Positions 6,962 to 16,139 of a stretch of DNA of 64,000 bases are shown piece by piece (within the stretch, counting starts at the first letter, position 1; the number at the start of each line of letters is the position of its first letter). The DNA is taken from contig JAAWQS010000002.1 in assembly GCA_022800665.1 (NCBI GenBank), positions 1-64,000 on the forward strand, written 5' to 3'. Both the position numbers and the translations under genes were made by a program. This DNA is from Oscillospiraceae bacterium. GTDB taxonomy: Bacteria > Bacillota > Clostridia > Oscillospirales > Oscillospiraceae. The notes beneath the pieces were generated by a model, which made no database searches, had not been told where the DNA came from, and saw only the letters and a program-made list of their open reading frames with translations.

Positions 6962-7522
6962 TTGCGAGACGAAGAAATCATAGAGCTGTACTGGCAACGC
7001 AGTGAGGACGCCATCCGCGCCACGGCGGCCAAGTACGGCGGCTACTGCGGGAGCATTGCGGTCAACATTCTGTCGGACCGGCGGGACGCGGAGGAGTGCC
7101 TCAACGACACCTGGACAGCCGCCTGGACCGCCATGCCGCCCCACCGGCCTCAGCGTCTGCGTCTGTTTCTGGGGAAGCTCACCCGCACTGCGGCGCTGGA
7201 CTGCCTGCGCGCCCGGATGGCGTTGAAGCGGGGCGGCGGCGAGGCGCCGGCGGCGTTGGAGGAGCTGGGCGAGTGCGTACCCGCCGTACCCGGTGCGGAC
7301 CAGGCGGTGGAGGACCGGGAGCTGGAGCGGATCATGGACCGTTTTCTTCACACACTGTCCCCGCGGGACTGCAATGTGTTCCTGCGGCGGTACTGGTACG
7401 CAGAGCCGTTGGAGGCCATTGCCAAGCGGTACGGCATGAAGGTGAGCACGGTAAAGACCTGCCTGTACCGCAGCCGCGGGAAACTGCGGAACTATCTGGA
7501 AGGCGAGGGGATTTTTCTATGA
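6962..7522 (+). CDS. ECF-type RNA polymerase sigma factor
   Basis: 186 residues with the two-domain ECF layout. Region 2 carries the DRRDAEECLNDTW helix and region 4 a helix-turn-helix (PLEAIAKRYGMKVSTVKTCLYRSRGKLR). The start is TTG, supported by GGAGGG eight bases upstream. Its last codons overlap the next gene as ATGA, so the two are co-translated. By analogy with other ECF operons, the downstream single-pass membrane protein is the likely anti-sigma or signal receiver. The inducing signal is unknown. Confidence 0.88.
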   Translation: MRDEEIIELYWQRSEDAIRATAAKYGGYCGSIAVNILSDRRDAEECLNDTWTAAWTAMPPHRPQRLRLFLGKLTRTAALDCLRARMALKRGGGEAPAALEELGECVPAVPGADQAVEDRELERIMDRFLHTLSPRDCNVFLRRYWYAEPLEAIAKRYGMKVSTVKTCLYRSRGKLRNYLEGEGIFL

Positions 7523-8517
7523 ATGGACAGGAGAGATTATTCCGGGCAATCGGGAACGTGGACGAGCAGCTGCTGGAACGCAGTGAACAGCCGTCCAGAG
7601 GACGGCGGGCGGTATGGCTGGCGGCGGGTATGGCGGCGTGCGCGGCGTTGGCCGTATTGGTGTGGTCGCTGCTGCCCCCACCCCCGGCGGCCATATCTGA
7701 GCGTGAACCGTCCCCACCCCCGGCAGTTGGAGACCCTAACCCTATGCGGCTTCACTGCCTGGAGCTCCGGACGGAGCCAGAGGAATCGGAGCTGCGGTTC
7801 TCCATACTGGTGAATGAGGAATCGTACAGCGTCAGCGAGCAGGACGGGGTCTATACCATCCTGCCCAAGTCGGCGGCAGAGCTGCCAAAGGAGTGCAAAT
7901 TGGAGATTTTCCATTGGCCGGGCGTCACGGTCTCAGACGCCATTGAGCAGATTCGCGTCAGCCTGGAGGGCAGTTACAGCAGCGTAGAGGTCCAGGACGA
8001 CTACTGGACCACGCCGTACAGCCCCGTCAGCATCAAAGCCAGCGAGGGTACGGACTGGGACGCTCTGCAGATGGACGTCTGGTTTGCGGAGGACGGCCAG
8101 GGCGGCGTGTTTGTCCTGGAATCCGTGTATTTCCTGGAGGCCACGGAGGGACATGGACTGCGCTTTCTGGATATGGCGTCCACTTTTACACCGTCGTCCG
8201 GGGAGACTCCCGTCTGGTTCGCACAGTTGGAGGATACCACACGGCAGCTCTATACGGCGGCTTTCTCCAATGCGTGGGACAGCGTGGAGGGGCTGTTGGA
8301 GGAGAATGCTATGATTGCCGCCTACAGTGAAGACCTGTACGCCTCTATCAGCATCGCCAGTATTGACTATTCGGTCAGCGGCGAGACGGAACCGGACAGC
8401 GCGATTGTTTCTGTCAAGCACCGTACCGGCGGGGAGGACAGCTTTGTTTATCTCACCATGGGGCTCTCCCGCACAGACGGGCAGTGGCAGGCCGGCTGGA
8501 TTGCTCTGGAGAAATAG
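7519..8517 (+). CDS. Single-pass membrane protein, probable anti-sigma factor
   Basis: 332 residues. A short cytoplasmic N-terminus of about 30 residues (MNGQERLFRAIGNVDEQL) precedes one membrane helix (VWLAAGMAACAALAVLVWSL), a Pro-rich linker and an extracellular domain of about 270 residues with no motif I recognise. The ATG overlaps the TGA of the sigma gene, which is the main argument for an anti-sigma role. The cytoplasmic part is too short for a zinc-binding anti-sigma domain and has no HxxxCxxC motif, so the mode of sigma binding would differ. Confidence 0.7.
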   Translation: MNGQERLFRAIGNVDEQLLERSEQPSRGRRAVWLAAGMAACAALAVLVWSLLPPPPAAISEREPSPPPAVGDPNPMRLHCLELRTEPEESELRFSILVNEESYSVSEQDGVYTILPKSAAELPKECKLEIFHWPGVTVSDAIEQIRVSLEGSYSSVEVQDDYWTTPYSPVSIKASEGTDWDALQMDVWFAEDGQGGVFVLESVYFLEATEGHGLRFLDMASTFTPSSGETPVWFAQLEDTTRQLYTAAFSNAWDSVEGLLEENAMIAAYSEDLYASISIASIDYSVSGETEPDSAIVSVKHRTGGEDSFVYLTMGLSRTDGQWQAGWIALEK

Positions 8518-8554
8518 CGGAAGACAGCTGGAAAAACAGCCCTGGCGGCAATCT

Positions 8555-9283
8555 CTACGGCATGGCCGTATACCCGACGCACCGCACATCCCCGCAGGTT
8601 TTCAAAAATGCGTCCAGCTCGCCCAGCGGGATCGTCCGGGGCAGGCGGACGAACATCTCATAGGAGACAAAACCGTCCTCGTGGTATGTAATCTTGCTGT
8701 CCGTGGCCTGAATCCCACGCTCCCGGATAAAGGCCCGGAAATCCTCCACAAAGGTCTCCCCCGCCCGTACAGTAAATTGCAGCTGTCCGCTGACCAGGGA
8801 GTCCGCATGGACCAGGAACTTATGCATCAGGATTTGCAAAGCCAGCATCAGCACGGTGGAAAAGATGCCGATGCTGTAGAACCCGGAACCGATAGCCAAT
8901 CCGATTCCGGCGGTGGCCCAGAGTCCGGCGGCGGTGGTCAGGCCCCGGACGGAGCTGCCATGCTTGAAGATGACCCCAGCCCCCAGGAAGCTGATGCCGC
9001 TGACCACCTGGGCGGCAATACGGGCCGAGTCCGCGCCGCGGGCGCCGTTGAAAACGACGCCCTCCGGCGTGGTCAGGTCCGCGAAGCCGTATTTGGATAC
9101 AATCATCATCAATGCCGCCGCAAAGCAGACAATGATGTGGGTGCGGATGCCGGCCTCCTTGTACCGCTTGCTCCGCTCAAAGCCGATGCAGGCTCCGCAG
9201 AGGCAGGAGACCGTAATGCGCAGAATAAAATCCAGGTTCTGGGCCAGGGAGAACTGGCTGTTCAAGTATTCGGTCAAGAGCAT
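8555..9283 (-). CDS. MgtC/SapB family membrane protein
   Basis: 242 residues. Five N-terminal hydrophobic helices carry the family hallmarks GACIGFERSKRYKEAGIRTH and SGISFLGAGVIF. A soluble ACT-like C-terminal domain follows. MgtC proteins are tied to growth at low Mg2+, and some regulate P-type or F-type ATPases. The chosen ATG is preceded by GGAGGT at seven bases; an upstream GTG would extend it by seven residues but lacks a ribosome site. No Mg2+ transporter lies beside it. Confidence 0.9.
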   Translation of the reverse strand: MLLTEYLNSQFSLAQNLDFILRITVSCLCGACIGFERSKRYKEAGIRTHIIVCFAAALMMIVSKYGFADLTTPEGVVFNGARGADSARIAAQVVSGISFLGAGVIFKHGSSVRGLTTAAGLWATAGIGLAIGSGFYSIGIFSTVLMLALQILMHKFLVHADSLVSGQLQFTVRAGETFVEDFRAFIRERGIQATDSKITYHEDGFVSYEMFVRLPRTIPLGELDAFLKTCGDVRCVGYTAMP

Positions 9284-9313
9284 TTTCTGTACCTCCATCG
9301 TCACTTTTCCGAC

Positions 9314-9342
9314 ATTATAGCATACATATGCCCGTTATTCAA
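9314..9342 (-). promoter_or_regulatory. Promoter of the MgtC-like gene
   Basis: Minus strand TTGAAT (9337-9342), 17-nt spacer, TATAAT (9314-9319). Confidence 0.7.
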
Positions 9343-9396
9343 TGCGGGAATTTGACAGTTCTGCCGCTGTCCATTCATAAATATGCAAGTACCCGG

Positions 9397-9425
9397 TTGC
9401 AATACCCGGAAAGCAATGTTAGAAT
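9397..9425 (+). promoter_or_regulatory. Promoter of the MoxR/CoxE pair
   Basis: TTGCAA, 17-nt spacer, TAGAAT ending 37 bases before the MoxR-like ATG. Confidence 0.65.
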
Positions 9426-9462
9426 AGTGGTGAAATCAAACAGCCCCAAGGAGGTTTCCCCA

Positions 9463-10389
9463 ATGGATATTCCCGCATTCAAAGCAAAACTGGACGCCGC
9501 CCGCTATATCTATGACGACAGTCTGGTGACGACCCTGCTGGTAGCGCTGCGGCTGGGCCGTCCCCTTCTGATCGAGGGCGCGGCAGGCGTAGGCAAAACG
9601 GAGATTGCAAAGGTCATGGCCTCCGCCCTGGACCGGGACCTGGTGCGCTTGCAGTGTTACGAGGGCCTGGACGAGAGCAAGGCCCTGTACGAGTGGAACT
9701 ATCAAAAGCAGCTGCTGAGCATTCAGGTACAGATGAACCGGCAGGACCCGGACGCGCTGACCAAATCCCTGTTCAGCGACGACTACCTGCTGCCCCGTCC
9801 GCTGCTGCAGTCCATCCGGTCAGAGGAGCCGGTGGTGCTGCTCATCGACGAGATCGACAAATCCGACGAGGAGTTCGAGGCGTTTCTGCTGGAGCTGCTC
9901 AGCGAGATGCAGGTCACGATTCCAGAGGTGGGCGTGGTGCGGGCGAAGACCATTCCCTTTGTCGTCCTCACCTCCAACCGCACCCGTCCGCTCAGCGAGG
10001 CCCTGCGGCGGCGGTGCGCATACCTGTATATCCAGTATCCCAGCGTGGAGAAGGAGGTGTCGATCATCCGCGCCAAGCTGCCCAATGTCAACGAGCATCT
10101 GGCGGTGCAGGCGGCGCAGGCCATCGGGCGGCTGCGGGAGAGCGACGCCATTTTGAAAAAGCCGTCCATCGCGGAGACGCTGGACTGGGTGTCCGCCCTG
10201 GAGGCCCTGGGGGTCAGCGACCTGACGCCGGAGAGTGTCCGGCAGACCCTGGGCTTTGTGCTCAAGAGCAGCGAGGACCTGGAGGCAGGGGAGGCCGTGC
10301 TCGCGCCGTCGGAAGCGGCGTGCAGTCATTCCCACGGTCATTCCCATGAACACTGTGGCCGCTGCGCCGGGACGGCGGGACAGGCATGA
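9463..10389 (+). CDS. MoxR-type AAA+ ATPase (CoxD-like)
   Basis: 308 residues with Walker A GAAGVGKTE near residue 36, Walker B VVLLIDEID, sensor-1 VLTSNRTRPLSEA and the conserved RRRC arginine stretch. MoxR ATPases act as chaperones with a VWA-domain partner, which is encoded directly downstream with an ATGA overlap. A His-rich C-terminal tail (SHSHGHSHEHCGRC) could bind metal. In carboxydotrophs CoxD/CoxE help mature a molybdenum enzyme, but none is encoded nearby. Start set by AAGGAGG before the ATG. Confidence 0.88.
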   Translation: MDIPAFKAKLDAARYIYDDSLVTTLLVALRLGRPLLIEGAAGVGKTEIAKVMASALDRDLVRLQCYEGLDESKALYEWNYQKQLLSIQVQMNRQDPDALTKSLFSDDYLLPRPLLQSIRSEEPVVLLIDEIDKSDEEFEAFLLELLSEMQVTIPEVGVVRAKTIPFVVLTSNRTRPLSEALRRRCAYLYIQYPSVEKEVSIIRAKLPNVNEHLAVQAAQAIGRLRESDAILKKPSIAETLDWVSALEALGVSDLTPESVRQTLGFVLKSSEDLEAGEAVLAPSEAACSHSHGHSHEHCGRCAGTAGQA

Positions 10390-11651
10390 CCGTCTATCTG
10401 GAGAAGCTGGCGGAATTTTCCGCCCTGCTGCGCCGGGAGGGGCTGGCGGTGGGCCTGCAGGAGACGGCGGACGCCTGCGAGATTCTCTCCTGCCTGGACC
10501 TGGGGGACCGGGAGACGGTGAGAGCGGCCCTGCAGGCGGTGTACGCCAAGAGCCGGGAGGAGCAGGCGGCTTTTCAGCGGGCTTTTGACGGCTTCTTCGT
10601 CAGCGTGGAGCGGCGGGAGGCCCTGCGGCGCAGACATGCCGCCGAAGCGGAGGAGCTGGCCCGCCGCCGCGCGGAGGCAGAACAGGAATTGCAGGTCAAC
10701 GGCCAGCCTATGGACTTGCGGGAGGACTTGCAGGAGGTCTATATCCGCATGGGCGGCCGGAGCCGGGAACAGCTGCGGCAGCTGCTGGAGAAGACGCGGG
10801 GCAATTTGGAGCGCAGTCCCCGGTTGTACGGCAACTTTATCCGCTCCGTGTTCATGCGCTTTCTGCTGGAGCAGCAGATGGTGATGGAGGACGCGGCTGC
10901 CGGCTGTGAGGAGAGCGACCCGGACCTGGCGCTGCTGTACCGGGACATCTCCCATTTCAAAGACACGGATATCCCCAAGGCGGCGGCGTTGATTGCGGCC
11001 ATCTCCCGGCAGCTGGACGCGGAGCTGAGCCGCCAGCGGCAGGGGGCGGCCCACAGCGGCAAGCTGGATTTCAAACGGACCATCCGCAAGGGCCTGGAGA
11101 CCGGCGGGAGCTTTTACCGCCTGTCATACCGCCGGAAGCGGCGGCGGAAACGGCGGCTGGTCCTGCTGTGCGACGTGTCTGGGTCCATGCTGCAATTTTC
11201 CGAGTTTGCCCTGCGGTTCATCAAGTCCATGAGCGAGGTTTCAGAGTCGTCCCAGACGTACCTGTTTTCGGAGGAAATCCATCTGGTAGACCCCTTTGTC
11301 CTGCAAAATATGGACTCATTCCGGGAGTATGTGCGCTCATCGGGCCTGTATGGCCGCGGGACGGACCTGGGGACTGCCCTGGACCAGCTGTGCCGCGGCC
11401 GTCCGGCAGCGCTGGGACCGTCCGTCACACTGCTGATTTTGTCGGACACAAAGACCATCGACCTGCCGCGGGCGGGCCGGATGCTGCTGGAGGCACGTCA
11501 GAGAGCGGGGGAGACACTGTGGCTCAACCCCATTCCAGAGCGGAAGTGGCCCTATGTGCGGAGTATTCAGACCATGCAGATGCTGTGCCGGATGGTACCC
11601 TGCAGCACGCTGGATGAACTGGCAAGGGCCTGCCGGAAGATGCTGAAATAG
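10386..11651 (+). CDS. VWA-domain protein, CoxE-like partner of the MoxR ATPase
   Basis: 421 residues. A helical N-terminal region is followed by a von Willebrand A domain beginning near residue 255 with the metal-ion adhesion motif DVSGS, later Thr/Asp residues (GRGTDLGTAL) and the LSDTKT strand. A very basic run (RRKRRRKRR) precedes the VWA domain. It overlaps the MoxR gene by four bases. The pair would form an ATPase-adaptor complex remodelling an unidentified target. Confidence 0.87.
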   Translation: MTVYLEKLAEFSALLRREGLAVGLQETADACEILSCLDLGDRETVRAALQAVYAKSREEQAAFQRAFDGFFVSVERREALRRRHAAEAEELARRRAEAEQELQVNGQPMDLREDLQEVYIRMGGRSREQLRQLLEKTRGNLERSPRLYGNFIRSVFMRFLLEQQMVMEDAAAGCEESDPDLALLYRDISHFKDTDIPKAAALIAAISRQLDAELSRQRQGAAHSGKLDFKRTIRKGLETGGSFYRLSYRRKRRRKRRLVLLCDVSGSMLQFSEFALRFIKSMSEVSESSQTYLFSEEIHLVDPFVLQNMDSFREYVRSSGLYGRGTDLGTALDQLCRGRPAALGPSVTLLILSDTKTIDLPRAGRMLLEARQRAGETLWLNPIPERKWPYVRSIQTMQMLCRMVPCSTLDELARACRKMLK

Positions 11652-11653
11652 AC

Positions 11654-11681
11654 GGCAGCTCCCTCCGCGGAGGGAGCTGCC
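11654..11681 (+). terminator. Perfect hairpin after coxE-like gene
   Basis: 14-bp perfect inverted repeat GGCAGCTCCCTCCG/CGGAGGGAGCTGCC with no loop and only a weak T tract after it. Likely a transcript end or stabilising structure. Confidence 0.55.
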
Positions 11682-11711
11682 GCTGTTGTGCTGGTGGGAG
11701 CGGGCCGGTCA

Positions 11712-12548
11712 TCAGGAAGCGGAAATGCTGCTGATAACGCCGGCCCGGTCCTCTTCCGGAACCTGAAGCGCGTCCATGGCCTGTTCCACTGTAAAACCCA
11801 TAGTCTCCATCAAGGCTTTGATATTGGCTAATAGATTTCCCATCGCGCCTTCTTTCAGTCCTTCCACCCAGCCCTCGTCGCGTACCTCTTCCCAAATTCT
11901 GCACATAGTCCGAACACCCTCCTTATCTCCTTTGAAATAGCGTACCCTCTCCGCCAGCAGCGCATAATTCATATCGCCGGGATTGGTGCAGGAAAAATCG
12001 TGCATGAGTTTCCCTACCGGCGATTCGCCGCGGTACGCGCCGTTCACGTAGAGAATATGCGAGCCGTCTGCGAATAAATCTTCCGTCCCCTCCATCGTGC
12101 GCCGCGCATGATAGACCGCCTGGCCTCTGCCGAATACATCGTGCTCTGTGATAAAGATCACATAGGATTCCGGCAGATTTTCCGTATCGTCTCCAGCCAA
12201 TAAGATGTTGGCGTCCATGAGGCTGCTGTGATACCGCGCTCTCCTGGGACCAGCGCCTTGACTGTCCCGCTGCACCTCGATATTGTACCTCTTTTGCGCA
12301 CTGTCTACTGCGAATATATCCAGCTTGACGGAACGCCCCTGCAAATTTTTGACGGTATGCTGTGTATGGACCTCTTCTACCTTCAAATCCTGTTTATTCA
12401 GAATGACGCGGAGAAGCAGTTCCGTACAGGCCGGACTGTCCTCAAAGCACTTGGTCATAAAGTCGTCGTCAAAGAGCCGGAGCTGCTGGATCCGCCGCAT
12501 GTTGATTTGCTGTCTGCGGTTGTATGCTTCCAGTTCGATAATCCCCAC
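11712..12548 (-). CDS. PD-(D/E)XK nuclease-family transposase (Rpn-like)
   Basis: About 278 residues. The nuclease core shows KLDIFAVD followed by YNIEVQRD, the Asp and Glu-x-Gln of PD-(D/E)XK enzymes, then SYVIFITEHD and HILYVNGAYRG, typical of the Rpn/transposase-31 group. Such proteins promote recombination or act in defence. A promoter whose -10 box covers the ATG at 12561-12563 argues that translation starts lower, at GTG 12548 or CTG 12533. No terminal repeats are seen, so it is not part of a recognisable insertion sequence. A diverged paralog is at 60006-60800. Confidence 0.8.
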   Translation of the reverse strand: MGIIELEAYNRRQQINMRRIQQLRLFDDDFMTKCFEDSPACTELLLRVILNKQDLKVEEVHTQHTVKNLQGRSVKLDIFAVDSAQKRYNIEVQRDSQGAGPRRARYHSSLMDANILLAGDDTENLPESYVIFITEHDVFGRGQAVYHARRTMEGTEDLFADGSHILYVNGAYRGESPVGKLMHDFSCTNPGDMNYALLAERVRYFKGDKEGVRTMCRIWEEVRDEGWVEGLKEGAMGNLLANIKALMETMGFTVEQAMDALQVPEEDRAGVISSISAS

Positions 12549-12558
12549 CCCCTTCTTT

Positions 12559-12587
12559 ATCATAGCATAGCCGCCGCTATCCGTCAA
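12559..12587 (-). promoter_or_regulatory. Promoter of PD-(D/E)XK gene
   Basis: Minus strand TTGACG (12582-12587), 17-nt spacer, TATGAT (12559-12564). It overlaps the first upstream ATG of the reading frame, which affects start choice. Confidence 0.6.
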
Positions 12588-12623
12588 ACAGATTGTGACG
12601 TGAGCGGAATGGCAAAACAAATG

Positions 12624-12651
12624 TTGTAATTTTCGTCAAACATGGTATAAT
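12624..12651 (+). promoter_or_regulatory. Promoter of polA
   Basis: TTGTAA, 16-nt spacer, TATAAT ending 32 bases before the polA ATG. Confidence 0.65.
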
Positions 12652-12683
12652 GCACGATAAGAACAAGCAGGAGGAACCCTTTT

Positions 12684-15347
12684 ATGAAACTCATGGTGAT
12701 CGACGGCAACAGCATTGTGAACCGGTCCTTTTACGGCGTCCGCCCCCTGACCACCCGTGACGGGCTGTATACCAATGCGGTCTATGGCTTTGTGACCACG
12801 CTCCAGCGGCTTCTGGACGAGGAGTCTCCCGACGCCCTCTGCGTGACCTTCGACCGCCGGGAGCCGACCTTCCGCCACCTGGAGTACGACGGCTACAAGG
12901 CCCAGCGCAAGGGAATGCCGGAGGAGCTGGCCCAGCAGATGCCGGTACTGAAGGAGGTGTTGGACGCCATGAGCATCCCCCGTTACGAGCTGGCGGGGTT
13001 CGAGGCGGACGATCTGATCGGCGCCATCTCCCGCAAATGCGAGGCGTCCGGCTGGGAGTGCGTGGCAGTGACCGGCGATAAGGACAGCCTGCAGCTGATT
13101 ACCGACCGCACAAAGGTAAAATTGGTTTCCACCCGCATGGGCCAAACCACCGCCAGGGACATGACCCCGGAGGCCTTCCGGGAGGCTTACGGCTTTGAGC
13201 CCATCCATATCATCGACTTAAAGGCCCTCATGGGGGATGCCAGCGACAATATTCCCGGCGTCAAGGGCATCGGTGAGAAGACCGCAATGGCGTTGATTCA
13301 GATGTATCACAGCATCGACCGGCTCTATGACCAGATGCCCGATATCCGTATGGCTCCGGATACCCCGGCGAAGCCCGGCGTTGTGAAAAAGCTGGCCGAG
13401 GGGGAGGCGTCCGCCCGGATGAGCCATCATCTGGCAACGATTATAACAGACGTGCCGCTGGAATTTGACCCCGCCGAAAACCTGCGCCGTCCGGCAAAAC
13501 CGGAGCTGTACCGTCTGTTTCTGCGCCTGGAGTTCAACAAGCTGATTGAGAAAATGGGACTGACGGAGACTCCGGAGGCAGTAAAGCCATCGGAGCCGGA
13601 GTGCGCCGTTCAAGTGGAGCAGGTGACGGAGCCTGCCCAGGCGGACCGGCTGCTGGACCTCTGGCGGAAGGCGGACCATGTGTCGTTGCTGGCCCTGGAG
13701 GACCTGTCCGGGGCTGCCGTCTTCTGCAAAACCGGACCGGACACCGGCAGCATGGCGGAGCTGTTTTTCAACCGCTATGCCGGGGACTGGAACGCCCTGC
13801 TCTCCGGCCTTTTCGCCGGGGAGATCCGGAAAGTGACCCACAATGTCAAGGACCTCATCCGGGTCCTTTTGGACAACAGCCTCCCGGCGGAGGGCTTTGT
13901 CTTCGACACCGCCCTGGCGGGCTATCTGCTGGACGCCACCGCGGGACACTATGAGATAGAACGGCTCTTTGCCGCCTATTTCCAGAAGGAACTGCCAAAG
14001 CCCCTCTTTCTCAACAAAGCCGCTTTCTCTCCGCTGGACGGCTCCGCCCAGGCTGAGGCCGCTATGGACAGCTATGCCGGCGCGATTGACGCGCTGTATG
14101 CCGTCATGCTTCCCAAGCTGAAGGAAACCGGCGTAGAGGAGCTGTATTTCAATATTGAGCTGCCCCTCTGCCGGACGCTGGCGGAGATGGAGACAGCCGG
14201 ATTCCGGGTGGACGTCCGCGCGCTGGAGGAGTTCGGCAGGACCCTCACCGCCGCCATTGAAACCCTGGAGCAGCAAATCTATTCCTACGCTGGAAAATTC
14301 AACATCAATTCTCCCAAGCAGCTGGGCGAGGTCCTCTTTGAACGCCTGGGCCTGCCCCACGGCAAGCGCATAAAGACCGGCTGGTCCACCAACGCCGATG
14401 TCCTGGACAAGCTGCGGGGCCAGCATCCCATTGTGGAGGACGTGCTGGAGTACCGGCAGTACGCCAAACTGAAGAGTACCTATGTGGACGGTCTGATGAA
14501 GGTCGTCGCTCCGGACGGGCGGGTCCGCACCAGTTTTCAGATGACCGCCACCGCTACCGGGCGGCTCAGCTCCACAGAACCAAATCTGCAAAATATCCCC
14601 ACCCGCACCGAGCTGGGCAGCGAACTGCGGCGCATGTTTGTGGCGGAACCGGGAAAGACGCTGGTAGACGCGGATTACAGTCAGATTGAGCTGCGGCTGC
14701 TGGCCCATATTTCCGGCGACGGGGCCATGAAGGCCGCGTTCCTCTCCGGAGAGGATTTCCACACCGTCACGGCCTCCCAGGTCTTCGGGGTGCCGGTGCC
14801 GGAGGTGACGGGACAGATGCGCCGCGCCGCCAAGGCGGTGAATTTCGGTATTGTATACGGCATCTCCGCCTTCTCCCTCTCCCAGGACCTGGGGGTCGCT
14901 ACGGCGGATGCCAAGGACTATATGGACGCCTACTTTGAACGCTTCCCCGGCGTGAAGCAGTATATGGAGCACGTTGTGGCAAAGGCCAGGGAGGACGGCT
15001 TTGTGGAGACGCTGTTCCGCCGCCGCCGGGCTCTGCCGGAGATCAAGGCGTCCAAGTTTGCTACCCGGTCCTTCGGGGAGCGGGTGGCGTTGAACATGCC
15101 CATCCAGGGTACTGCCGCAGATATTATGAAGCTGGCGATGGTGCGGGTATTTGACCGGCTGAGAGCGGAGCGTCTGGAGGCGCGGCTGATTATGCAGGTC
15201 CATGACGAGCTGATCGTCGAGTGCCCGGAGCAGGAGGCGGAACAGGTGAAAACGCTTCTGACGGCAGAGATGGAGGGCGTGGTGGAGCTGGCGGTGCCGC
15301 TGCTCGCCGCGGCCCACAGCGGGAAAAACTGGCTGGAGGCAAAATAG
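12684..15347 (+). CDS. polA: DNA polymerase I
   Basis: 887 residues with the full Pol I layout. The 5'-nuclease domain covers about residues 1-290 (VIDGNS, FEADDLIG, DASDNIPGVKGIG). A 3'-exonuclease-like domain follows, in which the catalytic DxE motif is replaced (LALEDL), so it is probably inactive as in many Firmicutes. The polymerase domain carries DYSQIELR, RRAAKAVNFGIVYG and MQVHDELI. It fills repair gaps and removes RNA primers. It leads a run of housekeeping genes. Start by AGGAGG. Confidence 0.97.
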   Translation: MKLMVIDGNSIVNRSFYGVRPLTTRDGLYTNAVYGFVTTLQRLLDEESPDALCVTFDRREPTFRHLEYDGYKAQRKGMPEELAQQMPVLKEVLDAMSIPRYELAGFEADDLIGAISRKCEASGWECVAVTGDKDSLQLITDRTKVKLVSTRMGQTTARDMTPEAFREAYGFEPIHIIDLKALMGDASDNIPGVKGIGEKTAMALIQMYHSIDRLYDQMPDIRMAPDTPAKPGVVKKLAEGEASARMSHHLATIITDVPLEFDPAENLRRPAKPELYRLFLRLEFNKLIEKMGLTETPEAVKPSEPECAVQVEQVTEPAQADRLLDLWRKADHVSLLALEDLSGAAVFCKTGPDTGSMAELFFNRYAGDWNALLSGLFAGEIRKVTHNVKDLIRVLLDNSLPAEGFVFDTALAGYLLDATAGHYEIERLFAAYFQKELPKPLFLNKAAFSPLDGSAQAEAAMDSYAGAIDALYAVMLPKLKETGVEELYFNIELPLCRTLAEMETAGFRVDVRALEEFGRTLTAAIETLEQQIYSYAGKFNINSPKQLGEVLFERLGLPHGKRIKTGWSTNADVLDKLRGQHPIVEDVLEYRQYAKLKSTYVDGLMKVVAPDGRVRTSFQMTATATGRLSSTEPNLQNIPTRTELGSELRRMFVAEPGKTLVDADYSQIELRLLAHISGDGAMKAAFLSGEDFHTVTASQVFGVPVPEVTGQMRRAAKAVNFGIVYGISAFSLSQDLGVATADAKDYMDAYFERFPGVKQYMEHVVAKAREDGFVETLFRRRRALPEIKASKFATRSFGERVALNMPIQGTAADIMKLAMVRVFDRLRAERLEARLIMQVHDELIVECPEQEAEQVKTLLTAEMEGVVELAVPLLAAAHSGKNWLEAK

Positions 15348-15365
15348 AGAGACAGGAGGAACCAT

Positions 15366-16121
15366 ATGAGCATTATCCACACATTTGACAATGCGTCGGA
15401 GGAAATTATAAAGCCGGAGTATATCTCCAGCGCGGGAGAAAACTTCCCGAAGACGCTGATCGCCACCTTCCGGCCCCAGCTTGTGGAGCTGCTGAAGGCC
15501 CGGTATGAGACGGAGGAGATGGGCAATATGGAGGCCATCCTCCCCGTCCCGGTCCACTGCTTTACCTACAAGGGCCGCAGGCTGGGCATGTATTTGACCA
15601 TGCTGGGCGGCCCCGCCTCCGCGGGACTGATGGAGGAGGCGGCGGCTATGGGCGGGGAAAAATTCCTCTTTTTCGGCTCTGCCGGGGTCCTGGACCGGCA
15701 GCTGGCCGCAGGACGCCTCATTGTCCCCACCGCCGCCTACCGGGACGAGGGGACCAGCTATCACTATCTGCCGCCCGGCGACTACGTGGACATCCCCACG
15801 GCGGGACGGCTGGCGGAAATTTTCACAGAGCTGAACTACCCCCATGTGTCCGGCAAAATCTGGACCACCGACGCCATTTACCGGGAGACCCGGAACAACA
15901 TGGAAAAACGCCGCCGGGACGGCTGCATCGCGGTGGACATGGAGTGCGCGTCCCTGATGGCGGCGGCGCAGTTCCGGAAGATTCCGGTCTATCAGTTTGT
16001 GTACGCGGAGGACAGTCTGGACGGGGAGGCGTGGGACGCCCGGACCATGCTGACGGAGGACCTTGCGTCGGAGTATGAGATATACCTGCGGATTGTGCTG
16101 GAAACAGCCATCCGGCTGTAA
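15366..16121 (+). CDS. Nucleoside phosphorylase
   Basis: 251 residues of the PNP/UDP phosphorylase fold: FFGSAGVLD near residue 100, PTAAYRDEGTSYHY, and the base/ribose-binding VDMECASLM. It would split a purine or uridine nucleoside with phosphate to free base and ribose-1-phosphate; the exact base is not decidable. AGGAGG precedes the ATG. It is 18 bases after polA and probably co-transcribed. Confidence 0.9.
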   Translation: MSIIHTFDNASEEIIKPEYISSAGENFPKTLIATFRPQLVELLKARYETEEMGNMEAILPVPVHCFTYKGRRLGMYLTMLGGPASAGLMEEAAAMGGEKFLFFGSAGVLDRQLAAGRLIVPTAAYRDEGTSYHYLPPGDYVDIPTAGRLAEIFTELNYPHVSGKIWTTDAIYRETRNNMEKRRRDGCIAVDMECASLMAAAQFRKIPVYQFVYAEDSLDGEAWDARTMLTEDLASEYEIYLRIVLETAIRL

Positions 16122-16139
16122 AGGGGCGGGGGACGGGCG

